Source of the DNA: Martelella mediterranea
GTDB taxonomy: Bacteria > Pseudomonadota > Alphaproteobacteria > Rhizobiales > Rhizobiaceae
Length of the DNA: 64,000 bases
Reading direction: 5' to 3'
NCBI RefSeq assembly: GCF_004342225.1
Contig: NZ_SMAR01000001.1
Location: 124,001-188,000 of the forward strand
Of the stretch, positions 1 through 8,485 are shown piece after piece. Position 1 is the stretch's first letter. Every line of letters starts with the position of its first letter. The notes beneath the pieces are model-generated. The model ran no database searches. It saw nothing but the letters and a program-made list of their open reading frames with translations, and was not told the DNA's origin. Both the position numbers and the translations under genes were made by a program.

Positions 1-817
1 GACCACGACAGGGCGTCTGTCTTCATCGGAGCCGAACCTTCAGAATATTCCGGTGCGTACAGCCGATGGTCGCAAGATCAGAACCGCCTTTGTCGCCAAC
101 AAGGGCCACAAGCTGCTATCGGCTGACTACAGCCAGATCGAACTGCGCGTTCTGGCCCATGTTGCCGATATCGCTCAACTGAAACAGGCGTTCGCCGATG
201 GGATCGACATTCATGCGATGACAGCTTCGGAAATGTTCGGCGTGCCGGTGGAAGGCATGCCCGGTGAGGTGCGCCGCCGTGCCAAGGCGATCAACTTTGG
301 CATCATTTACGGTATTTCCGCATTCGGGCTTGCCAATCAGCTTGGTATCGAACGTTCAGAAGCAAGCGAATATATCAAACGCTATTTCGAGCGCTTTCCA
401 GGTATCAAGGACTATATGGAAGCCACGAAGGCGCAGGCCCGCGATCATGGTTTCGTCGAGACTATTTTTGGGCGTCGCATCCATTATCCGGAGATCAGGT
501 CATCCAATCATCAGGTGCGCAGCTTCAATGAGCGTGCGGCAATCAATGCGCCAATTCAGGGCTCGGCGGCAGATGTGATCCGCCGCGCCATGATCCGTGT
601 GGAGCCGGCGCTTGTTGAGGCAGGCCTCGGCGATCAGGTCAAGATGTTGCTACAGGTGCATGACGAACTGATTTTCGAAATTGAAGATGCCGCTGTCGAT
701 CAGGCCAGGGATCTGATCGTCTCCGTGATGGAGAATGCGTCGATGCCTGCTGTTTCCATGGCCGTGCCGCTCCAGGTCGATGCCCGCGCTGCACTGAACT
801 GGGACGAGGCCCACTAG
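1..817 (+). CDS. polA: DNA polymerase I, C-terminal part (5' end outside window)
   Basis: Family A DNA polymerase I, which fills gaps in DNA repair and replaces RNA primers on the lagging strand. The reading frame is open from base 2, so the gene begins before the window and only about 270 C-terminal residues are seen, all in the polymerase domain. Palm motif A (DYSQIELR) lies near 125-148, the O-helix motif B (RRRAKAINFGIIYG) near 272-313 and motif C (QVHDE) near 651-665. The stop is TAG at 815-817. The GTG at 53 reads as an internal valine, not a start. A hairpin follows the stop directly. Identification is secure; the exonuclease domains cannot be judged here. Confidence 0.97.
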   Translation, partial: TTTGRLSSSEPNLQNIPVRTADGRKIRTAFVANKGHKLLSADYSQIELRVLAHVADIAQLKQAFADGIDIHAMTASEMFGVPVEGMPGEVRRRAKAINFGIIYGISAFGLANQLGIERSEASEYIKRYFERFPGIKDYMEATKAQARDHGFVETIFGRRIHYPEIRSSNHQVRSFNERAAINAPIQGSAADVIRRAMIRVEPALVEAGLGDQVKMLLQVHDELIFEIEDAAVDQARDLIVSVMENASMPAVSMAVPLQVDARAALNWDEAH

Positions 818-854
818 AGCGCCGTGCATCCATTCGGATGCACAACGGACGCTC
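817..854 (+). terminator. Hairpin directly after polA
   Basis: A perfect 8-bp stem GTGCATCC (824-831) / GGATGCAC (836-843) with loop ATTC is extended by an outer GAGCG/CGCTC pairing (817-821 with 850-854). It begins at the last base of the polA stop codon. There is no T-run after it, so it may work as an mRNA 3' end stabiliser or Rho-assisted terminator rather than a classical intrinsic terminator. Confidence 0.5.
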
Positions 855-870
855 TGGCCTATTGAATCTA

Positions 871-915
871 AGCATCGTGCTTTCCGAAAATCGATTCCGG
901 TTTTGGGCCGATGCT
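871..915. repeat. REP-like palindromic element
   Basis: Terminal arms AGCATCG (871-877) and CGATGCT (909-915) enclose an imperfect inner pairing around CCGAAAATCG / CGGTTTTGG. Architecture and the AAAA...CCGGTTTT core resemble the short palindromic intergenic repeats common in Rhizobiales and Brucellaceae genomes. I did not find a second copy in this window, so the repeat status is inference from resemblance. Confidence 0.4.
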
Positions 916-1010
916 ATAGAGCATTTGGCAGTCAGACGGAAACAACTGAGGTTTGCGAAACGGCGACAGCGTTAGCAAAAGCGATATTTTAACGAATAAA
1001 GGACTTCACA

Positions 1011-1355
1011 ATGAACCCGGCAATCGCGGCTTATAGCGCACTTGGTTTTGCAATCGTCTGCGAGGTGATCGGTTCGACCCTGCTGCAGAAATCCGAGGGA
1101 TTTTCCCGGCTTTTGCCGACGCTTGGTGTGGTCGTATTTTACCTTGTGGCTTTCTTCTGCCTTTCGCAGGCGCTGAAGGTCATTCCACTGGGTATCGCCT
1201 ATGCGATCTGGGCCGGGCTGGGCATTGTACTAACGGCCATGATCAGCGTTTTCTATCTGAAACAGAATCTTGATCTGGCCGGAGCGATCGGAATCGCGAT
1301 GATCATTGGTGGCGTGGTGGTGATGAACCTGTTTTCCAGCGCCACTGGTCACTGA
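1011..1355 (+). CDS. Small multidrug resistance (SMR) efflux transporter, EmrE type
   Basis: A 114-residue inner-membrane protein with four predicted helices, the standard SMR size. The helix 1 glutamate essential for proton-coupled export in EmrE is present (Glu18 in CEVIGSTLLQKSEGF), and the AYAIWAGLGIVL segment matches the EmrE/Qac branch rather than the guanidinium (Gdx/SugE) branch. It should work as an antiparallel dimer exporting cationic lipophilic compounds. Start ATG has an AAAGGA site 8 bases upstream. It converges on phnN with a 34-bp gap containing a small GGGCAG/CTGCCC stem. Substrate is not deducible from sequence. Confidence 0.9.
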   Translation: MNPAIAAYSALGFAIVCEVIGSTLLQKSEGFSRLLPTLGVVVFYLVAFFCLSQALKVIPLGIAYAIWAGLGIVLTAMISVFYLKQNLDLAGAIGIAMIIGGVVVMNLFSSATGH

Positions 1356-1389
1356 GAAAACCCGCGAAGGGCAGAGGCTTGATACTGCC

Positions 1390-1965
1390 CTACCGATCTG
1401 CGGTCAGGGCAGCCTTGATGACGGCAATGAGCCTGTCTCCTGCGTCTTCCAGCGCGCCGGAATTGTCGATGGTAACAACATCGAAATCGCCACGCACATC
1501 CATGGTCGAACGGGCGAGGCGCCGCAAAATGTCGTCGCGGCTTTCGCGTCCACGTGCTTCCAACCGCGCTGCCAGAATCTCTGGCCGTGCCGTGACGTTG
1601 ATGACGGTCAGATGACCAAAGGCTTCCTGAAAAAGCGGCAGGGCAGAGCGCGACCCGTTGCAGATTGCTATGCCGCCGGAAAGGACGAAATCGCGGATTT
1701 CAGCTGGAATGCCGTATTTCAGGCCGTGAGCTGCCCAAGAAACGGCGAATGCGCCGTCAGCTTCTGATTGATCAAAAGCCGCCATTGTCATGGTCGCATG
1801 GTCTTCTGTCGTGCCATCGCAGGGGCGGGTGATGACGCGGCGGACCGGCTGAACCTTTTCTTCTCCATCGAAATGATCGAGCGTGTGATTGATGAGGCTG
1901 TCTTTGCCTGCACCGCTCGGGCCGACCACAACAATGATCCGCCCGCTTTCTTTCCTCTCAGCCAT
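1390..1965 (-). CDS. phnN: Ribose 1,5-bisphosphate phosphokinase
   Basis: PhnN phosphorylates ribose 1,5-bisphosphate to PRPP, the last step of the C-P lyase pathway. The 191-residue protein is a guanylate-kinase-fold P-loop enzyme with Walker A GPSGAGKD at residues 15-22, and length matches E. coli PhnN (about 185). It is last in the minus-strand phnC-D-E-E-DUF1045-M-N run, its ATG 5 bases after the phnM stop. Because it feeds PRPP back to nucleotide synthesis, its presence supports a complete route for the ribose moiety here. Confidence 0.93.
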   Translation of the reverse strand: MAERKESGRIIVVVGPSGAGKDSLINHTLDHFDGEEKVQPVRRVITRPCDGTTEDHATMTMAAFDQSEADGAFAVSWAAHGLKYGIPAEIRDFVLSGGIAICNGSRSALPLFQEAFGHLTVINVTARPEILAARLEARGRESRDDILRRLARSTMDVRGDFDVVTIDNSGALEDAGDRLIAVIKAALTADR

Positions 1966-1970
1966 GGCGA

Positions 1971-3110
1971 TTAAGCCACGCGCTTTCCACCGCGCCAGAC
2001 GGCGCGCGTGACCGGAACGCCTTCCGGGCGGTAAACCCGGACCAGATCGGCGCGCAGACCCGGTGCGATGCGACCGCGATCATCAAGGCTCACCGAACGC
2101 GCAGGTGTTGACGTGACCATGCGCAGTGCTTCCGGCAAACTGATTTCCTCGACTTCATCAGAAAGGACGAAAGGTGCGTAGAGCAGCGACAGCGGTACGT
2201 AATCCGACGAGAGAACATCGAGAACCTTGTGTCTGGCAAGATCTCGGGCTGCGATATTGCCGGAATGCGATTTGCCGCGCACCACATTCGGCGCGCCCAT
2301 CAGCACTGAAAGCCCGGCGCCATGTGAGGCTTTTGCTGCATCCAGTGTCGTTGGAAATTCTGCAACCTTGACGCCGTGGTCCAGCGCCTCCTGAACGTGG
2401 GCCGGTGTGGCGTCATCATGTGAGGCTACAGTGATGCCTCGGGCTTCGCAGTGATCGGCGATCATGCGACGGTGCTTATCTGCATATTTCGCTGAAGCGT
2501 CCTGACGGCGTTTGACGAACTCTTCAAACTGCGTGTCGGTCAGGCCACGTTTGGTCTTGTAGTAAAGGGTATATTGCGAAATGTCGGTGAACTGCCGCTG
2601 CCCCGGCGCATGATCCATCAGCGATGCCAGTTTCACATGCGGGTCGTTTTCGAAATCGGAGAAGTGTTCGATCACGTCAGCGGAAGAAACCTCGCAACGC
2701 AGATGCAGAAAATGCTGGGCGCGAAGCCGGTCTTCGTCTTCTGCGGTGCGGATGGCATCGGCCATATCGCGCATTTCGCCAGCCTGAAAGCCGCCATCTT
2801 CATCGGAGCCCATGCGCAGGCAGTCAAATACGGTCGTGATACCCGATGTGACGATCTGTGCATCGTGGGCCTGAACGGCTGCGATCTTGTTCCAGCGCAC
2901 GCCAGGGCGCGGCGAATAGTGCCCCTCAAGATGGTCGGTATGCAATTCCACCAGGCCGGGAATGAGGTAATCGCCGCCAAAATCCTCGCCGTTTGCTACT
3001 TTGCCTTCAGAAATGTCGGCAATCTTGCCGTCGCGGATGACAAGCGTTCCGTCGAGAATGGAATCTTCGAGGACGATCTTGGCGTTGGTCAGAACAGTTT
3101 CAGCAGTCAT
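1971..3110 (-). CDS. phnM: Alpha-D-ribose 1-methylphosphonate 5-triphosphate diphosphatase
   Basis: PhnM is an amidohydrolase-superfamily enzyme that removes pyrophosphate from alpha-D-ribose 1-alkylphosphonate 5-triphosphate made by PhnGHIL, giving the 5-phosphate used by PhnJ. Metal-site motifs are visible: ELHTDHLEGH near residue 55, HCEARGITVASHDD in the middle and a GLRADLV C-terminal beta-sandwich signature. A TTG at 3125 would overlap the upstream gene, but ATG at 3110, preceded by GAAAG 11 bases after the upstream stop, gives 379 residues, almost exactly the E. coli length (378), so I used it. Confidence 0.95.
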   Translation of the reverse strand: MTAETVLTNAKIVLEDSILDGTLVIRDGKIADISEGKVANGEDFGGDYLIPGLVELHTDHLEGHYSPRPGVRWNKIAAVQAHDAQIVTSGITTVFDCLRMGSDEDGGFQAGEMRDMADAIRTAEDEDRLRAQHFLHLRCEVSSADVIEHFSDFENDPHVKLASLMDHAPGQRQFTDISQYTLYYKTKRGLTDTQFEEFVKRRQDASAKYADKHRRMIADHCEARGITVASHDDATPAHVQEALDHGVKVAEFPTTLDAAKASHGAGLSVLMGAPNVVRGKSHSGNIAARDLARHKVLDVLSSDYVPLSLLYAPFVLSDEVEEISLPEALRMVTSTPARSVSLDDRGRIAPGLRADLVRVYRPEGVPVTRAVWRGGKRVA

Positions 3111-3121
3111 TCTCGTATCTT

Positions 3122-3817
3122 TCAATCAGCGCCGCCGGATAGCGGCTGCCAGCGGTGGATGGTGAAGGGCGCACCCCGGTCTTCTTCAACGAAAAGGCCG
3201 AGACCCGAAATCGTCAGCGGCTTGCCCGCAAACGGTGCGAAATAGGCTTCCAGTTCTTTCTGGATGGCGAGGCGGTCCGTGCCCTGAACGCTGCCGGTCA
3301 GTGTCATATGAAAACGGAATTCATCAAAAACATAAGGATAGCCCCACTGCATGAGGTGGTCGCGCTGAACTTCCGTTAACGCTTCCGGCTTGCGGCGGGC
3401 AATTTCTTCTTCCGTCAAAGGCGCGCGCATCGGCTCAAAATATTCAACCGCGTGGGCGGCAAAGCTTTGAAGCTTTTCAGATGGTTGGGCTGGCACCAGC
3501 GCAAAGAATGAGCCGAGCTGGCCAATCTGGATTTCAGGAAGATCGAAAGCCTGCTGCTGACGGCAAAAAACATCGAAAGCTGCAACCAGTGCCGAAGACG
3601 TGAAGTTCTCTGCCAGACGGAACGGCGCTTTCAGCGTTGCGTGGAAGCCGTAGCGTGCAGGTGCTGCGGTAATCGCGCTCATGCGCCCTGGCTGCACGGC
3701 AATGGTTTGAGGGTAGGGAACGTTTTCACCGGTAAACGCATTATAGCCAAGCCACTGATTAACGGCAACAGTCAGCGGATCATCTTCGGCGGGTGTAAAA
3801 TAAACAGCGTATCGCAA
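3122..3817 (-). CDS. DUF1045 phosphonate-operon protein, 2H phosphoesterase type
   Basis: A 231-residue protein of the DUF1045 family, found in alphaproteobacterial phn operons. Two H-x-T-L motifs, H59-A-T-L (in GFHATLKAPF) and H170-M-T-L (in FRFHMTLTG), about 110 residues apart, are the signature of the 2H phosphoesterase superfamily, whose members open cyclic phosphodiesters. No phnP occurs in the locus, so a role in hydrolysing 5-phosphoribosyl 1,2-cyclic phosphate is a reasonable inference. The start is TTG at 3817: a GAGGAAG site sits 5 bases upstream and no in-frame ATG is near. It lies between phnE and phnM, 11 bases before the phnM ATG. Family call is firm; the reaction is unproven. 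Confidence 0.88.
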   Translation of the reverse strand: MRYAVYFTPAEDDPLTVAVNQWLGYNAFTGENVPYPQTIAVQPGRMSAITAAPARYGFHATLKAPFRLAENFTSSALVAAFDVFCRQQQAFDLPEIQIGQLGSFFALVPAQPSEKLQSFAAHAVEYFEPMRAPLTEEEIARRKPEALTEVQRDHLMQWGYPYVFDEFRFHMTLTGSVQGTDRLAIQKELEAYFAPFAGKPLTISGLGLFVEEDRGAPFTIHRWQPLSGGAD

Positions 3818-3907
3818 CGGGACTTCCTCAAAAACGGCATTGACGGACGTCGAAACCTGACGGGATTCGACGGTTCAGACAAGTGCGACTGTACCTGCCT
3901 GAAAGGA

Positions 3908-5431
3908 TCAATGCCGGTCGGCGTTATGAGTTCCCATTAAACGTGACCGCAGGGCGTTAGAAATGTGGTCGAACAGGAACACAACGAGCAGAATCAGAAC
4001 CACCATATAAGCGACATTCTCCCAGTCGGAGTTTGTACGCATCGATTCCCACAATTTCAGCCCGATACCACCGGCGCCCACAGCGCCGATAATGGTGGCT
4101 GAACGTGTATTCGATTCCCAGAAGTAGAGCGCCTGCGAACAAAAGACCGGCAGAACCTGCGGCAGCACGCCAAAGCGCTGAACTGCAAGCGGCGGAGCGC
4201 CGACCGATTTGACGCCTTCGCGCTGCTTGTCATCAATGTTTTCAAGCGCCTCGGAGTAAAGCTTGCCGAGCGTGCCGGTGTCGGTGAAGAAAATTGCCGA
4301 AATACCGGCAAGCGGTCCGGGGCCGAAGGCGCGGGTGAAGAACAGCGCCCAGATAAACATATCGACCGAGCGCAGGAAGTCGAAAAACCGCTTTGTCAGC
4401 TGGTTCACGGGCTTGTTGCGCGTGATGTTGCGTGCAGCGATAAAGGACAGTGGAAACGCCAGAATGCCTGCAAATAATGTGCCGACAAAGGCCATGACGA
4501 TGGTTTGCAGCAGCTTGGTCCAGACATCGAGATGCTGCCATGACGGATTATAAAGGAAATCGTTGGCAGCGAGCTTCCAGTTGCTCATTGCAGGGTCCAG
4601 CCTCTCGGATGAGAAAAGATGGCTTACAACCTGGCCGAATGTCATGCCAAAATAGTCGGAATTTGTGTCGAAGAAGAAGTTTTCCCAGCCCAGAAACCGC
4701 TTGTGAACGATGATCTTGTCGTCGCGGATTTCGACATATCCATCAAAGCCGAACCAGGCGTAAACCTTGGCGCCCGGACGGGCCTGCTCCAGCCACGCAG
4801 GCAGATCGCTTTCCGGATAAACCCCGTCATCATGGACGAGCGCCAGAGTGACGGTTTCTTTGCCGCGCGTCACGCGAACGGATTCCGGCAGGACTTCGAC
4901 GATCTTCCGCTTGCCAATCACGATATTGGCGCTGGTAACGACATTTTCCGTTACGGTTTCTGTGGTCGGGCCGGTATCAGCCGCCGGGTCACCCTGTGCA
5001 CCTGCGTTTTCAGGTGCCACGAACATGAATGAGCCGGACGATGAAGATGAGGTGGAGGGTGCCGAAGATGAGCCGCCGGTTTCAATCGTGCGGGTCATGG
5101 TCTCGCTGGTGGAGGTCAGCCAGGCCGGGTCGGGATTCTCGCCGAGCGGCGAAAAGCGCGGATACTTAATGCTCATCGCGCCATCAGCCTCGATCTCGAT
5201 TGTCGGGCGGGCTTCCCATGAGACCCAGTCAGCCAGATAATTTCCGGCAATCGCCCAGTTGGCGGAGCCAAGCACTGCACCAACGGAGAAAAACCACCAG
5301 CAGAACGCCAGATAAAGTACCGCCCCAGCCACAAGCGAGAGCGAGCGGATGCGCGATTTCATTGAACCGTGCATCAGTTCAGGGTGGCGCGCGGCGATGG
5401 CTTCCATTTCAGAGGCATCGATAACGGACAT
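3908..5431 (-). CDS. phnE: Phosphonate ABC transporter permease, enlarged form
   Basis: Inner-membrane permease of the PhnCDE phosphonate/phosphate-ester importer. The C-terminal 220 residues carry the permease domain with the EAA-type loop (EGVKSVGAPPLAVQRFG) and the GAVGAGGIG stretch shared with the first PhnE. Unlike an ordinary PhnE (about 260-340 residues), this one has 507: after a helix near residues 31-55 comes a roughly 230-residue hydrophilic insert, probably periplasmic, with a serine-rich segment at 121-134 (SSSAPSTSSSSSGS) and a beta-rich region. It starts 11 bases after the other phnE ends. The pair presumably forms a heterodimeric pore; the role of the insert is unknown. Confidence 0.93.
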   Translation of the reverse strand: MSVIDASEMEAIAARHPELMHGSMKSRIRSLSLVAGAVLYLAFCWWFFSVGAVLGSANWAIAGNYLADWVSWEARPTIEIEADGAMSIKYPRFSPLGENPDPAWLTSTSETMTRTIETGGSSSAPSTSSSSSGSFMFVAPENAGAQGDPAADTGPTTETVTENVVTSANIVIGKRKIVEVLPESVRVTRGKETVTLALVHDDGVYPESDLPAWLEQARPGAKVYAWFGFDGYVEIRDDKIIVHKRFLGWENFFFDTNSDYFGMTFGQVVSHLFSSERLDPAMSNWKLAANDFLYNPSWQHLDVWTKLLQTIVMAFVGTLFAGILAFPLSFIAARNITRNKPVNQLTKRFFDFLRSVDMFIWALFFTRAFGPGPLAGISAIFFTDTGTLGKLYSEALENIDDKQREGVKSVGAPPLAVQRFGVLPQVLPVFCSQALYFWESNTRSATIIGAVGAGGIGLKLWESMRTNSDWENVAYMVVLILLVVFLFDHISNALRSRLMGTHNADRH

Positions 5432-5442
5432 GACAAAACCTC

Positions 5443-6411
5443 TTACATTGCCGGGGCGAAGGCTTCATTGCCGACAAGGCGGCGTCTGAGCCAGGCAGAA
5501 AACTGATCAACGGCGACGATGGTGCAGAACAGGAGAAGCACGATCGCCAGTGTCTGGGCGGCGTGGCCGCGGCTGATCGAAAGGCGCAGCAGCTCACCGA
5601 TACCACCACCACCGACGGCGCCGATAATGGTGGAGGCGCGCACATTGATCTCAAGGCGCAGCAGGAAGTAGCTCATGAAATTTGGCAAAACCTGCGGCAC
5701 GATGGCGAACCAGACGCGCTCAATCCAGTTGGCACCGGCGGCTTTTAGGCCTTCATCGGCCTTCATGTCGGCGTTTTCAACAACCTCGAAAAACAGTTTT
5801 CCGAGTGCGCCGATGGTGTGGATCGTCACGGCAATCATTGCCGGAATCGGGCCAATGGAAAGAATGGCGAGGAAAAAGCCCGCCAGAACGATCTCCGGAA
5901 ATGCGCGCAGCACTTCCATGATGCGACGCACTGTGCCGCGCAACCAGACGTTTTTCGTCAGGTTTCTTGCAGCGAAGAAGCACAGGATGAATGCGAAGAA
6001 AAAGCCGATAATGGTCGAGGCGATTGCGATGTTGAGCGTCTGCAGCATCGCATAGAAATATTCCGGAATATAAAAATCCGTGCCGAAAAGATAGAACCGG
6101 CCGTCCGGGTAATCATATTGGAACGAGCCATCGAAATAAGGTGACGGACGATCGAACAGCGCGCGAAAAACCTCGAACGGATCGCGCGGTATCAGATCGC
6201 CGAAGAAGTCGAAGAAATGCGGCAGCCGGTCGAAGAACTTGCCGGCATTGGTTTCGTTGGCGAACCAGAGTGAGGCAGCCAGACAAACGAACAGAACGGC
6301 AAGCGTGAGAATGGTGTAGAGCCGCTTTGTCGCCGCGAGCTGACGCCAGTGGTCTTCCACGCGCTTGCCGCTTTCGCTTAGGCGCGGTGTGCTGTTCGGT
6401 CCGGTGGCCAT
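5443..6411 (-). CDS. phnE: Phosphonate ABC transporter permease, first subunit
   Basis: Permease partner for PhnC and PhnD. The 322-residue protein has an N-terminal helix, an approximately 70-residue hydrophilic stretch and a typical permease domain with the EAA loop EGLKAAGANWIERVWFA and GAVGGGGIGELL. I start it at ATG 6411, with AGGAC about 10 bases upstream; an in-frame GTG at 6465 would place the start inside the long hairpin that separates phnD from phnE and adds a non-conserved leader. It is followed 11 bases later by the larger phnE paralogue. Two permease genes per phn cluster are common in alphaproteobacteria. Confidence 0.93.
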   Translation of the reverse strand: MATGPNSTPRLSESGKRVEDHWRQLAATKRLYTILTLAVLFVCLAASLWFANETNAGKFFDRLPHFFDFFGDLIPRDPFEVFRALFDRPSPYFDGSFQYDYPDGRFYLFGTDFYIPEYFYAMLQTLNIAIASTIIGFFFAFILCFFAARNLTKNVWLRGTVRRIMEVLRAFPEIVLAGFFLAILSIGPIPAMIAVTIHTIGALGKLFFEVVENADMKADEGLKAAGANWIERVWFAIVPQVLPNFMSYFLLRLEINVRASTIIGAVGGGGIGELLRLSISRGHAAQTLAIVLLLFCTIVAVDQFSAWLRRRLVGNEAFAPAM

Positions 6412-6459
6412 TTTGATGTGACGTCCTGAAAAGATCGTAGGGAAATGCGTCAAAACTGC

Positions 6460-6495
6460 CCGCACCGCCTGGCCGGGGCCGGCAAGGCGGTGCGG
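6460..6495 (-). terminator. Intercistronic hairpin between phnD and phnE
   Basis: A perfect 11-bp GC-rich stem, CCGCACCGCCT (6460-6470) with AGGCGGTGCGG (6485-6495), and a 14-base loop, lies just after the phnD stop. No T-run follows on the minus strand. Such stems after binding-protein genes usually protect the upstream message and lower permease expression relative to the binding protein; that role is inferred. Confidence 0.6.
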
Positions 6496-6515
6496 ATGTA
6501 TTTTGTAATCAGTAA

Positions 6516-7421
6516 TCAGCCGCCAATGGTGGCCTTACGTGCTGCGATGATCGGCTTGTAGAAGTCGACATTGACTTCGGAGAAGCCCTTGAAATCACCG
6601 CCCTGGATGGCTGCAAAGCACTCCGGATCAGTTTCCGGCAGGTTGATCATGAATTCCTTGAACTCCTGCTTGGTGTCGTCGTTCATGGAAGAACGCACAA
6701 CAACCGGGCCGTTCGGGATCAGCGGGCTTTCCCACAGCTGAACCAGATCGTCCATGTTGAGGATGCCCTTGTCGACCATCTTGCGCAGGTTGCCGGATGT
6801 GTAGCCGTCTTCGAACTCACCAACACCCGAAGCCCAGGTCGTGCCGGCATCAAATGTGCCCTTGACGACTTCGAGAACGAGGTTTTCGTGACCGCCACCA
6901 AAGCCGGTTTCGGAGAAGAATTCGTCAACCGGTGCGCCGGTTGCTTCCGGCAGCGTAACGGTCGGGACGAGGAAGCCGGACGTGGAATCCGGGTCAGCAA
7001 AGCCGAGCTTCTTGCCCTTCATGTCTTCCAGCGCGGTCATGCCGCTGTCCTTGCGGGCAACCATGACGGAGTGATAGCCCATCGAGCCATCGGTCTGAAC
7101 CGTCGTCAGGATCGGATCAACAGCATCGGGATCAGCAAGATAAACCTTGGCGTAGCCGGAGGCGCCGAGTTCGGCATAGTCAAGCGTGCCGCCGAGCAGG
7201 CCCTGGATCACGCCGTCATAGTCAGCAGCCGGGAACAGCGAGACTTTCTCAACGCCGAGAACTTCCGGCAGCTTGTCGACCATGCACTGGAAGTTACGCA
7301 GGCGGTCGGCTTCGTTTTCACCGCCGAGGATGCCGATGCGGAATTCATTCATATCCTGAGCGATGGCCGAGGTGCTCAGTGCAGCAAGGGCTGCGGTTGC
7401 CAGAAGAATTTTCTTGAACAT
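6516..7421 (-). CDS. phnD: Phosphonate ABC transporter periplasmic binding protein
   Basis: PhnD captures phosphonates or phosphate esters in the periplasm for PhnC/PhnE. The 301-residue protein has a Sec signal peptide (MFKK, hydrophobic stretch to residue 21, cleavage after SAIA before QDMNEF). The mature part has the PhnD/SsuA2-type two-lobe pattern, including AELGASGYAKVYL and DSTSGFLVPTVTL, which line the ligand site in the family. GGAGAG lies 7 bases before the ATG. It follows phnC by 86 bp and is separated from phnE by a strong hairpin, consistent with higher expression of the binding protein. Confidence 0.95.
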   Translation of the reverse strand: MFKKILLATAALAALSTSAIAQDMNEFRIGILGGENEADRLRNFQCMVDKLPEVLGVEKVSLFPAADYDGVIQGLLGGTLDYAELGASGYAKVYLADPDAVDPILTTVQTDGSMGYHSVMVARKDSGMTALEDMKGKKLGFADPDSTSGFLVPTVTLPEATGAPVDEFFSETGFGGGHENLVLEVVKGTFDAGTTWASGVGEFEDGYTSGNLRKMVDKGILNMDDLVQLWESPLIPNGPVVVRSSMNDDTKQEFKEFMINLPETDPECFAAIQGGDFKGFSEVNVDFYKPIIAARKATIGG

Positions 7422-7507
7422 GACTTTCTCTCCAGTTGTCCGGCTTTGCCGGGATTTAGGGGATAAAATGCTGCCCTTGACGCGGGCCGACGATCATAAT
7501 GAAGCGG

Positions 7508-8380
7508 TCAGGGTGCTGCCGCTTCTGCTTCTGCCAATGGCGGGTCCCCCGCATTGGCAGATTGATTTGCAGCAGCATGACGGGCCAGCTTTTCATGGTT
7601 GATGCTGGTCGAGGTCATGCTTTCGTTGATTCCGGCACCATCCTTGTCGGAGCCGTAAATCTCCTGAACCGCAGCAGCAGTCAGTTCGCTCGGCGGACCG
7701 TCGAAAACAACAGAGCCATGGGCCATGCCGATGATGCGTTCGCAATAGGCGCGTGCGGTGTCCAGCGTGTGAAGATTGGTAATGACTGTGATGCCTTCGC
7801 GCTCGTTGATATCGCGCAGCGCATCCATCACCACCTTGGCGTTGAGCGGATCGAGCGAAGCGATCGGCTCATCAGCCAGAACCATTTTCGGGTCCTGCAT
7901 CAGCGCGCGGGCAATCGCCACACGCTGCTGCTGACCGCCGGAAAGCGTACCGGCTTTCTGCAGCGCTGTCTGTTCAATGCCAAGGCGCTCAAGGGCGGCA
8001 ATGGCCATGATGCGTTCTTCGCGTGTGAAGACGTTCATCAGGCTTTTGGCGGTCGAGCGGTGATTGAGGCGACCAAGCATCACATTGGTCAGAACATCCA
8101 GTCGGGGCACGAGATTGAATTGCTGAAAGATCATTGCGCAATCACGCTGCCAGTCGCGCAGTGCTTTGCCTTTCAGCTTCGATACATCGGTGTCGCCGAA
8201 GAGGATATTTCCTTCGGAAGGGTCGATCAGGCGGTTGATCATGCGAAGGAGCGTTGATTTGCCCGCACCGGAGCGACCGATGACGCCGACCATCTGGCCC
8301 TGTGGAATATCGACATTAACCGAATTCACGGCAATATTTTTGCCGAAACGCCGTGTGACGTTCTTGAGCTCAAAATTCAT
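7508..8380 (-). CDS. phnC: Phosphonate ABC transporter ATP-binding protein
   Basis: Cytoplasmic ATPase of the PhnCDE importer. It shows Walker [11 protein letters not shown]-loop FQQFN, signature [14 protein letters not shown], Walker B MVLADEP and the switch histidine in ITNLHTLD. I take ATG 8380, where the ABC domain begins ([13 protein letters not shown]), giving 290 residues; a GTG at 8437 adds a 19-residue leader without an evident ribosome binding site. The C-terminus carries about 35 extra alanine-rich residues of no known role. It is first in the second phn transcription unit, and a degenerate Pho box lies about 105 bp upstream. Confidence 0.95.
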   Translation of the reverse strand: MNFELKNVTRRFGKNIAVNSVNVDIPQGQMVGVIGRSGAGKSTLLRMINRLIDPSEGNILFGDTDVSKLKGKALRDWQRDCAMIFQQFNLVPRLDVLTNVMLGRLNHRSTAKSLMNVFTREERIMAIAALERLGIEQTALQKAGTLSGGQQQRVAIARALMQDPKMVLADEPIASLDPLNAKVVMDALRDINEREGITVITNLHTLDTARAYCERIIGMAHGSVVFDGPPSELTAAAVQEIYGSDKDGAGINESMTSTSINHEKLARHAAANQSANAGDPPLAEAEAAAP

Positions 8381-8485
8381 ACCGGAGCAACTTTCGATTT
8401 GCTGGAATTTGGGTGCAGACACACCGTGTCCGGTCACTAAACCGGCTTCCCTGTGATCTTCATAAGACGCGTCATTAAAGGGAAA

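Noticed and set aside
2574-3245. 223-codon plus-strand frame over phnM
   Set aside because: Antisense shadow of phnM and the DUF1045 gene.
6412-6465. Upstream extension of phnE from GTG 6465
   Set aside because: The start would lie in the phnD-phnE hairpin with no ribosome binding site; ATG 6411 is better supported.
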